From positions 14,888,001 through 14,952,000 of the forward strand of contig NC_073359.2 of the NCBI RefSeq assembly GCF_027580225.2: 64,000 bases of DNA. Reading direction: 5' to 3'. Made by a program: the position numbers and the translations under genes. This DNA comes from Misgurnus anguillicaudatus (Eukaryota > Chordata > Actinopteri > Cypriniformes > Cobitidae). Under the pieces are notes generated by a model. The model saw nothing but the letters and a program-made list of their open reading frames with translations, had not been told where the DNA came from and made no database searches. This document shows, in pieces, positions 1-9,576 of the stretch (positions are counted from its first letter, which is position 1; each line of letters begins with the position of its first letter).

Positions 1-1325
1 TTTAAATACTCCTCCTAGAGGATGCATGCGATTGACACCAAAAGTGGTAAACATGATGTCGAGACATTGAACTTGCTAAATTGCGAAGGGATTTTTGATA
101 TCTCGATCGGTTCTGCCATGGCGAGACGACAAATTTATGGCGAAATCAGAGAAACAGGAAGTGTCTAATATTTAAGGCAAAAAATGTCTTATTGTGATGC
201 CATGCGGGATGTTTGTTCGTCTGAAGATTCTGATCGCATCGATGTGCCTATTGTGACTCCCGGGTATAGCGCCACCACCAGGCGCCAGGAAGTGTGTCAG
301 TCACAAAGGTGGATTTTTTTGACAGTTCCATCCAATGTTCTTTTAAATACTCCTTCTAGAATATTACTGCAAGTGACACCAAAAGTGGTCAACATGATGC
401 TGAGACATTGTAGATGATAAATTGCGAAGGGATTTTTGATATCTCGAACGCTGCTCCCATGACAACGTTTCAAACTTTACTTTCATTTTAAAGGCATATT
501 TAAGCCTTACAGTTCCATCCAATGTTCTTTTAAATACTCCTTCTAGAATATTCATGCAAGTGACACCAAAAGTGGTCAACATGATGCTGAGACATTGTAG
601 ATGATAAATTGTGAAAGGATTTTTGATATCTCAAACGCTGTTCCCATGGCAATGCGTCAAAGTTTACTTTGATTTCAGGCTTATTTAAGGCTCTTGGCAT
701 GCTTAGATTAACTTTAAATTTGGCACACACATCAGATTTGTCGGCTGTTAAGTGTGCACAAAAAGGTCACACATAGGCGTGTCCCTTAAGTGGCTCACTA
801 GCGCCCCCGTTTGTCTAAAATGTGGGGTTTCTTTTACCTACAGTCCCCAAATGGGTCAGTAACAAAATAAATAGTCCACCGATATTTACCCACTTGATGC
901 CTTGCCCACCATGCATCGTTTTCTCTGAGGCACCGTGTAGCGATAATAAAACGTGCGAGGGCCCGCCATTGCTGCTTGCAGCTATATTTATTATTATTTA
1001 TTTTTTTATTATTTTTTTAAACACTTTTGGGCATTTTGGGGGCCTTAACATACTCGAAAACTCTTGAGATTTGGCACAGACATCAGAGTCCTCCGTGATC
1101 GCCGAAAGCCAAAGGCTGGAACACGGGCGTGGCACGGGGGCTCTGTAGCGCCCCCTGTAATGCAAAAATAAACAGGAGTGCGCAGATCGGGCAAACATGT
1201 ACGCACATGTACAAAAGCTGGTACACATATAGATCTCATCGACCCGAACAACTTTCGCACTCTATTAGCTCCGCCCAACATGAAGTCGGCCATTTTGGAT
1301 TGTTTAAAAAATCCATGCAGTGAAC
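1..1325. repeat. Larger repeat unit 1 (1325 bp)
   Basis: This unit contains subrepeats starting at 1, 342 and 529, followed by a block of about 610 bp at 716-1325 that lacks the subrepeat. Matching landmarks lie 1325-1327 bp downstream in unit 2 for its first part and 1512-1513 bp downstream for the second part, because unit 2 has one more 187-bp copy. Confidence 0.8.
716..1325. repeat. Non-subrepeat block A of the left repeat
   Basis: Block of about 610 bp between subrepeat arrays, with a second copy at 2229-2837. It contains a TTTGGCACA motif, two GC-rich TAGCGCCCCC motifs, and a T/A-rich run near 980-1020 (homopolymeric T with ATT repeats). Antisense and sense frames of 75-111 codons run through it but also run through the paralogue with frame changes, so I do not call a gene. 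Confidence 0.7.
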
Positions 1326-2837
1326 TTTTGAATACTCCTTCGAGGGAATACATGGGATTGACACCAAACGTGGTGATCATGATGTCGAGACATTGTACTT
1401 GCTAAATTGCGAAAGGATTTTTGATATCTCGAACAGTTCTGACATACCAAGGCGACAAAGTTGTGGCGAAATCAGAGAAACAGGAAGTGTCTAATATCTA
1501 AGGCAAAAAAATGTCTTATAGTGATGACACGCGGGGTGTTTGTTCGTCTGAAGATTCCGATCGCATCGATGTGCCTATTGTAAGTCTCGGGTATAGCGCC
1601 ACCACCAGGCGCCAGGAAGTGTTGCAGTCACAAAGGTTGATTTTTTTGACAGTTCCATGTGATGTTCTTTTAAATACTCATCTTAGAATGTTTATGCGAT
1701 TGACACCAAAAGTGGTCGACATGATGCCAAGACATTATAGATGATAAATTGCAAAGGGATTTTTGATATCTCGAATGTTGTTCCCATGGCAACGCGTCAA
1801 ACTTTACTTTCATTTTAAAGGCATATTTAAGCCCTTCAGTTGCATGCAGTGAACTTTTCAATACTCCTTCTAGCATATTCATGCGATTGACACCAAACGT
1901 GGTGATCATGATGCCAAGACATTGTAGATGATATATTGCGAAGGGAATTTTGATATCTCAAACGGTGTTCCCATGGCAACGTGTCAAACTTTGCTTTCAT
2001 TTTCCGGCTTATTTAAGGCTGACAGTTACATGCAGTGAACTTTTCAATTCTCCTTCTAGGATATTCATGCGATTGACACCAGACGTGGTCAACATGATGC
2101 TGAGACATTGGAGATGATAAAATGCGAAGGGATTTTTGACATCTCGAACGCTGTTGCCATGGCAATGCATCAAAGTTTACTATTATTTCAGGAATATTTA
2201 AGCCTCTTGGCATGCTTAGATTAACCTCAAATTTGGCACACACATCAGAGTTGTCAACTGTTAAGTGTTGACAAACAGGTCAGACATAGGTGTGCTTCTT
2301 AAGTCACTCACTAGCGCCCCCGTTTGTCCAAAATGTGGGGTTTCTTTTACCTACAGTCCCCAAATGGGTCAGTAACAAAATAAATAGTCCACCGATATTT
2401 ACCCACTTGATGCACTTGCCCACCGTGCATCGTTTTCTTGGAGGCACCGTGCAGCGGTAAAAAAACGTGCGAGGGCCCGCCATCGCTGCTTGCAGCTATA
2501 TTTATTATTATATTTTTATTTTTTTTAACACTTTTGGGCATTTTTGGTGCCTAAACATACTCAAAAACTCTTGAAATTTGGCACAGACGTCAAAGTCGTC
2601 CGTCATTGCGACCGGGCAAAGGCTGGAACACGGGCGTGGCAAGGGAGCTCTGAAGCGCCCCCTGTAATGCAAAAAAAACCATTGGTGCACAAATCGGACA
2701 AACATGTACGCACATGTACGAAAGTTGGTACGCATATAGATCTCACCGACCCGAACAACTTTCGCACTCAAACATATTAGCTCCGCCCAACAGGAAGTCA
2801 GCAATTTTGGATTGTTTCAAAAACGCATGTGATGAAC
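1326..2837. repeat. Larger repeat unit 2 (1512 bp)
   Basis: Paralogue of 1-1325 with an added 187-bp subrepeat at 2042. The non-subrepeat block (2229-2837) matches 716-1325, for example TGTGGGGTTTCTTTTACC at 821 and again at 2334. Confidence 0.8.
2229..2837. repeat. Non-subrepeat block B of the left repeat
   Basis: Diverged second copy of 716-1325, including the TAGCGCCCCC motifs at 2311 and 2653 and the T/A-rich run near 2500-2530. The two copies differ by many substitutions and small indels, so the duplication is older than most of the satellite duplications further right. Confidence 0.7.
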
Positions 2838-3390
2838 TTTTAAATACTCCTCCAAAGGGATTTATGCGATTGACACCAAACGCGGTGATCATGATGCCGA
2901 GACATTGGAGATGCTAAATTGTGAAGGGATTTTTGATATCTCGAACGGTTCTGCCATGGCGAGGCGAAAAATGTATGGCAAAATCAGAGAAACAGGAAGT
3001 GTCTAATATCTAAGGCAAAAAATTTCTTATTGGGATGCCATGTTGGGTGTTTGTTTGTCTGAAGATTCCGATCGCATCGATGTGCCTATTTTGACTCCCG
3101 GGTATAGCGCCACCACCAGGCGCCAGGAAGTGTGTCAGTCATGAACTTTTAAATACTTCTCCTAGGGAATTCATACGATTGATACCAAACGTGGTGAACA
3201 TGATGCTGAGACATTGGATTTGCTAAATTGCGAATGGATTTTTGATATCTCGAACGGTGTTCCCATGGCCACGTGTCAAACTTTACTTTCATTTTTACAC
3301 ATATTTAAGACTGACAGTTACATGCTGTGAACTTTTAAATACTCCTCCTAGAGGATTCATGCGATTTACACCAGAAGTGGTCAACATCAT

Positions 3391-3434
3391 GGCCGTAGCC
3401 AGCTATGAGGTCACAGAGGTTCGGACATCCTGCA
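3391..3434. other. Short linker between left repeat and satellite
   Basis: About 44 bp that match neither the 187-bp subrepeat (which stops within GGTCAACATCATG) nor the 137-bp satellite (which starts at TGAAAATTGCATATTTC, 3435). No other copy of this segment is visible in the window. It is the true junction of the satellite with flanking chromosomal DNA on this side. Confidence 0.6.
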
Positions 3435-5308
3435 TGAAAATTGCATATTTCAAGTGGCAATGTAACTTTTCATGCAAAAGTGACCAAAAGTGCCTAAAAT
3501 GCTCAAAGGAGCATGAATATGATGAAACTAGCTGTTTTAAAGCATATCTAGCTCAGAAAAGCGTTTCTGAGTGATTTGTGCATATTTCAAGTGGCAATGT
3601 AACTTTTCATGCAAAAGTGACCAAATGTGCCTAAAATGCTTACAAGAGCATGCATATGATGAAACTATCTGTTTTAAAGCATATCTAGCTCAGAAAAGCG
3701 TTTCTTAGTGAAAATTGCATATTTCAAGTGGCAATGTAACTTTTCATGCAAAAGTGACCAAATGTGCCTAAAATGCTCACAGGAGCATGGATATGATGAA
3801 ACTAGCTGTTTTAAAGCATATCTAGCTCGAAAAAGCTTTTCTGAGTGATTTGTGCATATTTCAAGTGGCAATGTACCTTTTCAAACAAAAGTGACCAAAT
3901 GTGTCTAAAATGCTCACAGGAGCATGCATATGACGAAACTAGCTGTTTTAAAGCATATCTAGCCCAGAAAAGCGTCTCTGAGTGATTTGTGCATATTTCA
4001 AGTGGTAATGTAACTTTTCATGCAAAAGTGACCAAATGTGCCTAAAATGCTCACAGGAGCATGCATATGACGAAACTAGCTGTTTTAAAGCATATCTAGC
4101 TCAGAAAAGCGTTTCTGAGTGTTTGTGCATATTTCAAGTGGCAATGTAACTTTTCATGCAAAAGTCACCAAATGTGCCTAAAATGCTCACAGGAGCATGC
4201 ATATGATGAAACTAGCTGTTTTAAAGCATATCTAGCTCAGAAAAGCGTTTCCGAGTGATTTGTGCATATTTCAAGTGGCAATGTAACTTTTCATGCAAAA
4301 GTGACCAAATCTGCCTAAAATGCTCACAGGAGCATGCATATGATGAAACTAGCTGTTTTAAAGCATACCTAGCTCAGAAAAGCGTTTCTGAGTGAGAATT
4401 GCATATTTCAAGTGGCAATGTAACTTTTCATGCAAAAGTGACCAAAAGTGCCTAAAATGCTCAAAGGAGCATGAATATGATGAAACTAGCTGTTTTAAAG
4501 AATATCTAGCTCAGAAAAGCGTTTCTGAGTGATTTGTGCATATTTCAAGTGGCAATGTAACTTTTCATGCAAAAGTGACCAAATGTGCCTAAAATGCTCA
4601 CAGGAGCATGCATATGATGAAACTAGCTGTTTTAAAGCATATCTAGCTTAGAAAAGCGTTTCTGAGTGATTTGGGCATATTTCAAGTGGCAATGTAACTT
4701 TTCATGCAAAAGTGACCAAATGTGCCTGAAATGATCACAGGAGCATGGATATGATGAAACTAGCTGTTTTAAAGCATATCTAGCTCAGAAAAGCGTTTCT
4801 GAGTAATTTGTGCATATTTCAAGTGGCAATGTAACTTTTCATGCAAAAGTGACCAAATGTGCCTAAAATGCTCACAGGAGCATGCATATGATGAAACTAG
4901 CTGTTTTAAAGCATACCTATCTCAGAAAAGCGTTTCTGAGTGAGAATTGCATATTTCAAGTGGCAATGTAACTTTTCATGCAAAAGTGACCAAATGTGCC
5001 TAAAATGCTCACAGGAGCATGCATATGATGAAACTAGCTGTTTTAAAGCATACCTAGCTCAGAAAAGCGTTTCTGAGTGAGAATTGCATATTTCAAGTGT
5101 CAATGTAACTTTTCATGCAAAAGTGACCAAAAGTGCCTAAAATGCTCAAAGGAGCATGGATATGATGAAACTAGCTGTTTTAAAGCATATCTAGCTCAGA
5201 AAAGCGTTTCTGAGTGATTTGTGCATATTTCAAGTGGCAATGTAAATTTTCCTGAAAAAGGGACCAAATGTGCCTAAAATGCTCACAGGAGCATGGATAT
5301 GATGAAAC
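3435..5308 (+). repeat. 137-bp satellite, block I (type A monomers)
   Basis: About 13.7 head-to-tail monomers of a 137-bp unit. Landmarks per monomer are GCATATTTCAAGTGGCAATG, CATGCAAAAGTGACC, GTGCCTAAAATGCTCAC and TAGCTCAGAAAAGCG. Type A is defined by CACAGGAGC and GAAACTAGC. The block ends exactly at GATGAAAC, where composite element 1 begins. No coding potential: 137 is not a multiple of three, and frames of about 65 codons simply span 1.4 monomers. Confidence 0.95.
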
Positions 5309-5313
5309 GCTTA

Positions 5314-5472
5314 GGTTACTCACGTAACCCCGGTTCCCTGAAATAACGGGAACGAAGCATTGCGTCAGTTAGCTGACGCTATGGGGGAAACTCCTGTTTA
5401 CTCCGTGACTGAAGCCTATTGGTTAACGTCTGTACAAAGTACAGACCAATGACGTTTGAACCCGCGCGCGGG
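5314..5472. other. Chain of five short dyads at the element end
   Basis: Five perfect small inverted repeats follow one another: GGTTAC-TCAC-GTAACC (5314-5329), GTTCCC/GGGAAC (5333-5353), GCGTCAG-TTAG-CTGACGC (5362-5379), GTCTGTAC-AAA-GTACAGAC (5428-5446) and CCCGCGCGCGGG (5461-5472). All five also occur in copy 2. In copy 3 the second is closed up and the fourth is destroyed. Confidence 0.8.
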
Positions 5473-5520
5473 AAGTACACGTCCTTATATAAGCGCGGTT
5501 CAAGCGTCAGGAGCTCATTA
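5357..5520 (+). repeat. Long inverted-repeat arm, left (copy 1)
   Basis: This 164-bp arm pairs with the reverse complement of 10436-10599, with only scattered mismatches. It lies inside the short MITE-like part, while its partner is at the right end of the long part. The whole composite is therefore bracketed by one inverted pair about 4.9 kb apart. Confidence 0.85.
5446..5493 (+). promoter_or_regulatory. Promoter-like CCAAT / TGACGT / TATA arrangement
   Basis: Within the left arm, CCAAT is followed directly by TGACGT, then the GC palindrome, then TATATAAG at 5486-5493, about 40 bp from the CCAAT. This order resembles RNA polymerase II core promoters and would point into the element. The right arm carries the mirror image, also pointing inward. 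Function is inferred only from motif spacing. Confidence 0.3.
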
Positions 5521-5839
5521 TTATTCGACTGAAGCGCGCAGCCGAATACACTCGCTGCGTAGACGTTTGTAGCACGGCAAGTGACGCAATGCTTCGTTCC
5601 CGTTATTTCAGGGAACCGGGGTTGCGTGAGTGGCCTAGGCGTTCCCTTTCAGTGCGGTTCACTTCGCGTTGCGTCGGTTGGCTGACGCTGTGGGGGAACG
5701 TAATCCCATCACGCCGTGCATACACAACGTACAGAAGTGCCTTACCGGAGAGACACTGCGTGTGGCCCTATACCCGGCATATTCACAGCTTTAAGCAATG
5801 TGTAAGCACCATATGAAATGTTGACGCGCACACGGTGGG

Positions 5840-6870
5840 GGTTTTAAACGCACCGGGGGCACATAACATAGCACAAGACGGCGAGATACCGAGCGCGCCG
5901 CGGGTGTGCGAGATAAGTAAATTCAGAGTCACGTTGGTGAGCTCGCTGAGCGCACCGTGGTGTACACATAAAACGCATGAGCGTGCACGATTGAGCCGAG
6001 AGAACCTGCGCTCGTAGGGCAGGGACGTCTAAGCTGTACAATCTGACAACGTAGACGGCGAAGACTAGCCGGCCGTGTAGCAGATATCAAATAGATACCC
6101 CTGTAGACCAAGTCCATGAAAAAGCCAAACGCTCACAGAGTGGGCTCTATATAGGACATAGCTCATAGAGGGGCGTGAGCCAGTGCGATGGTTTCAACGA
6201 TCCATCTAAATAACCACTGTAAGCAACAGACATACATAGTGAGTGATCTGCGAAGCTCACGAACGGCCGATCTGACTATAATATGCGGCAGAACGGTTCG
6301 TAGCGTGGGATTATACAGATACCACAATAGTGTGAACCCAGGTGCGCCCTCGAGCGCATCGGGATGCATATAGGTAGTATTATAGTGCACAGATCGGTGA
6401 GCTGTCCAAGCGCGCCGTAAATGTGTATTGACTATAAATTGCACGGGCACAGGTGAACACTTGAATACATCGTGAATGCATATAGATGAATCAGAGTGTT
6501 ATAATGCACAGGCCGGCAAGATTCTCAAGCGCGCCGTCATGTGTTCTGATAATAAGTTGTGCGCACACAGGTGAACCCTTCAGTGCACCGTGAATGCGTA
6601 TAGATAAATCAATGCACAGAACGCGCCGTGAATGTGTACAGATATGATTGATGAACGTACGGTGGGCACTCAACGCACCGTGAACGTACACAGATGAACA
6701 ACAATGTATGTATGTGTCACAGCCGTGTATACAGATGAGCTTTTCCGAGCGCATCTTTAGTGTATACCGAAATGTTGTAGCGTGCATATGTGAGCTTCTC
6801 TAAGCGCACGGTGGACGCATATAATTAAAACCCATATCGTGCATACAGGTGAGCTTACGCGGCGCACCTT
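5840..6870 (+). repeat. Degenerate 41-75 bp repeat array inside the element
   Basis: A reiterated core resembling GCGCACCGTGAATGCGTATA occurs near 5846, 5892, 5948, 6335, 6410, 6461, 6527, 6578, 6619, 6670, 6738, 6795 and 6850, with strong divergence between units. In copy 2, a 57-bp stretch equivalent to 6439-6495 is missing, close to one unit, consistent with unit loss. Confidence 0.65.
6020..6290 (+). repeat. Diverged internal duplication, first copy
   Basis: Matches 6901-7130 at an offset that drifts from 881 to 848 bp. Shared landmarks are CAGGGAYGTC..AAGCTGTA, a CCGGCCGTGT segment, TCAACGATCCAT..AAATAACC and GTGAGTGATCTG. The drift shows many indels, so the duplication is old. Confidence 0.6.
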
Positions 6871-6900
6871 TAATGCAACAAACCTCACTAGTGCGCGAAG

Positions 6901-7130
6901 CAGGGATGTCGAAGCTGTAAACTGACAACGTGGACGGAGGGGACCAGCCGGCCGTGTCACAAATGTCAAATGAGAAACTTCTAAGACCATGCCCGAGGAT
7001 CTAATCCATACATGGAGTAGACTTCATTGTCACGGGAGGTGATAACGTCAACGATCCATAAATAACCTGTATTGACAGGTGCGCTAGTGAGTGATCTGTG
7101 ACGCCGATGAACAGCTGATCGTCTGATGTA
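6901..7130 (+). repeat. Diverged internal duplication, second copy
   Basis: Partner of 6020-6290 (same landmarks). Together with the degenerate array, it makes most of the left half of the element derivative of itself. Confidence 0.6.
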
Positions 7131-8388
7131 CGTCAGACGTATCTGTCATACAGGACCTTGGACAGTTCCAGAGCGCTGCGCCTCGGGCACCGTCCGCATC
7201 TGAGAAATGACAGACTTATGAATAAAGTGGATGGTCGGTCATAAAAGCGTGGTTCGCTGTTATCACCGCCACATATATATATATATATATATACACGCAG
7301 GGGGAGAAAGCCGCCGTGCACGAGCCTCTGTAGTGAGGAGAAAGCTGTTCCACCTACAATTCGCGGGGGGAAGACTCTCGCTGTCACTAGACAGAATAGA
7401 TCAGACTTTGCATAAGGACGCCTCGCGAAAGGGGTCCTAGCAGCTCGTGTCAACGTGTTATAAGGCACGTAATGTAGGTCGTGTCCCACGGATGCAATCT
7501 CTGCACGCCCATCGTAACGGGATAATATGTCTGCATCTTGGTAGTTAAGCACGAGATGCGTATCACTCTGATTGAACATAGCTTATAAAGCGATGCAATG
7601 AGTTTATAAAGGAGATGACTCGCCAGCTTGTACAGGGGGCGAGATCTCAGTCTGGTTCGGTAAATAATGAAACCACCGTAGTTTGCCCGACCGCATTATC
7701 ACAATAACATGGTCGAGAGTGCTGCAGTGCTAAAATCATCCCCTTAATGGACCGTATGTACAGTACAAGGTGATTGATATGAGACAAACGGGCGTTCCAC
7801 GCGCCGAAGGCTGATTGCCGTCGTAAAGCGTGTTCAACCCACAGCAGATGCTGGCGATCTCGTGATGGTAGCACTTCATGCAGCTGTGTGTAACTTAAGC
7901 ATGAGCTTCCCGGCCGTCAGCTCGGGGCGGGACCTTTGCTTAGTCAAACTGAAGTGGACTTATGAACAGAATGCCACGATATTCAGTTTTCTGAGGGTCG
8001 TTAGAGGGGTACGTGAGCCCGTCTTAAACGAGATGCCGCGCGTCTGTCTGTGCGCGCGCTTTGAGTTTTGAAACTTGTTGTGGCGGGTAGCAAGCTCACT
8101 TCAGGTTGATATTACCCTTAATATCTCCGAGTATTGGAGCAGAGCGGAGGTGTGAGCGTCTTCGGATCCGCTGATATAAATCAGCTGTATGGCCGAAAAA
8201 CGTCATAAACCGCTTGGCTGTAAGCCTTTGAGTAGCCGTCCGGAGAGGGCGCGATTCAAATGCTTGGAGCCATGGAGAGGTCTGAGGCTGCGTCTCTCTA
8301 GGAAGAGAGAATGACAGCCGTAAGACCGTGCTCGTTTGCGCCGTCAGCATCGTAGCGGAGAAACTGAGGTGGGCTGCGAGCGAATTTG
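7131..8388. other. Element interior without recognised structure
   Basis: About 1.26 kb of CpG-rich sequence conserved in all three copies. No protein family, tRNA or other RNA gene was recognised. Frames of up to 148 codons are present but overlap on opposite strands and change between copies. It contains the AT microsatellite at 7273. Confidence 0.5.
7273..7293. repeat. (AT)n microsatellite, copy 1
   Basis: 21 bp of alternating AT (10.5 units). The same locus has 15 bp in copy 2 (17195-17209) and 9 bp in copy 3 (59826-59834). Confidence 0.95.
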
Positions 8389-8584
8389 GCAGAAAAGTGT
8401 TAGAGACACCGTACAGCCGTGGGGTGTCAATACACAGTATATGGCCAAACCGGGGTTTTTTCGGCAAGCTTCGATAGAATTATGGACAGCGGGCCGTGTG
8501 TGCGTATTACTGATTGCTTGTCAGTAAGGCGAGAAAGTGTTTAGAGACACCGTACAACCGTGGGGTGTCAATACACAGTATAGT
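8389..8584 (+). repeat. Two copies of a GTGTTAGAGACACCGTACA segment
   Basis: 8389-8446 and 8529-8584 share AGACACCGTACA-CCGTGGGGTG and TCAATACACAGTATA, offset 140 bp. Copy 3 of the element has lost the second one within a larger deletion. Confidence 0.75.
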
Positions 8585-8860
8585 AAGCACGGAAATTACT
8601 CTTTTTAGAGGAATTCAATACCGTTCGCCACTATAGTGAGGTCGCATAACCAACAGTATTACTCAGTATGTTTTGGATAAACAGCACACAGAAAACATTT
8701 CAGGGCAGTCCAGCCGAGGCGCGACTTAACCCCTCTTCAGACAGTTCTATGTCGACGCAGCTGTGCTGCGAAGACCAGAGCTCGGCCGTTCAGCTGCACG
8801 AGCCTCAGTAGTGACGGTGACCCGAACGGCTCACGGAGCAGAGCAGTATGTCTAGGTGGT

Positions 8861-9143
8861 TTAATGTCAGACTGAACCCATCGCAGAGAGGAAGTCTGCC
8901 GTGAGGCCCGCGGTTTTGCCGTTTATTAAAAAGGGCAGAAAAACCGGGTATATAAGAATGTACCAATATTCAGCGCACTGATATAGGACGGGACTGAATA
9001 ATGTTTAATGTCAGACTGAACCCATCGCAGAGAGGAAGTCTGCCGTGAGGCCCGCGGTTTTGCCGTTTATTAAAAGGGCAGAAAAACCGGGTATATAAGA
9101 ATGTACCAATATTCAGCGCACTGATATAGGACGGGACTGAATA
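8861..9143 (+). repeat. 140-bp tandem duplication private to copy 1
   Basis: 8861-9000 and 9004-9143 are nearly identical (one A more in the first), running from TTTAATGTCAGACTGAAC to GGACTGAATA. Copies 2 and 3 of the element have a single unit (18780 and 61080 regions), so this arose after the copies separated. Confidence 0.9.
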
Positions 9144-9262
9144 AAGGGAGGTATTCGGGCCTCAGTATGTTAAACAAATTCGTTCTGCCTCTGATTCCGT
9201 CTAAACCAGAGAGAAATGACCGGGCAGACTAGTAGTGAGCTTTCCGAAGTGAGATAGACTCA

Positions 9263-9513
9263 GGCCGGTTAAGCTCTATAATAAGTGTTTTAGCGCTCAG
9301 ATAGAGGCGTGTCCGCCTTATCGAGCAGACGAATGAGATCGCGCCGCTCCAGGGGGGAGGGGCATGAAGCTCTGTATAGACGAATAGTGAGCCGGTTAGC
9401 TCTTATAATGAGTGTTCTTGATGCTCCAATAGCGGCGAATCCGCCCTATCGAGCAGACGAATGAGATCGCGCCGCTCCAGGAGGGGAGGGGCATGAAGCT
9501 CTGTAATCGTTGA
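9263..9513 (+). repeat. 128-bp diverged tandem duplication
   Basis: Units at 9263 and 9391 start GCCGGTTAAGCTC / GCCGGTTAGCTC and end GGGGCATGAAGCTCTGTA. Copy 3 has both (61311 and 61438). Copy 2 has one unit, which starts like the first and ends like the second, as expected for collapse by recombination. Confidence 0.85.
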
Positions 9514-9576
9514 ACACTAGACAGCTGCATTTAGAGGCAGCGAGCCGTAAGACTGCGTGCTAACTACGCCGTTAAG

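Larger units (their letters stand above)
1..3390. repeat. Nested dispersed-type repeat block built on a 187-bp subrepeat
   Basis: The stretch is built from a subrepeat that begins near TTTAAATACTCC and reads through a GATTGACACCAAA core, a GAGACATTG core and a TTTTTGATATCTCGAAC core. Subrepeat starts are visible at 1, 342, 529, 1326, 1669, 1855, 2042, 2838, 3148 and 3334. Adjacent starts are 186-187 bp apart, except where another block intervenes. Subrepeats are grouped into larger units: 1-1325, 1326-2837 (one extra subrepeat) and a partial 2838-3390. Open frames here sit in the repeat phase and are not conserved as proteins. I recognise the style as teleost interspersed repeat but cannot name a family. 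Confidence 0.85.
5309..5640 (+). mobile_element. Short MITE-like part of element copy 1
   Basis: A 332-bp unit with inverted ends. The left end GCTTAGGTTACTCACG returns inverted at the right as CGTGAGTGGCCTAGGC (slightly mutated here; copy 3 has TTGAGTAACCTAAGC). The inverted match extends inward through GGTTCCCTGAAATAACGGG and AACGAAGCATTGCGTCA, about 60 bp per arm. The size and lack of coding fit a miniature inverted-repeat element. Confidence 0.75.

Noticed and set aside
184..417. Paralogous frames at 184-417 and 1511-1744 that look like a conserved small protein
   Set aside because: Similarity follows from the duplicated 187-bp subrepeat units; stops and substitutions are spread evenly and no start context or domain supports a gene.
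7133..7616. 148-codon minus-strand frame containing a run of Tyr-Ile
   Set aside because: The Tyr-Ile run is the AT microsatellite, which differs in length among copies; copies 2 and 3 break or shift the frame.
8190..8275. Possible tRNA-like or Pol III box (GATTCAAATGC near 8253)
   Set aside because: Only a partial B-box match, with no convincing A box at the right distance and no cloverleaf that I could draw.
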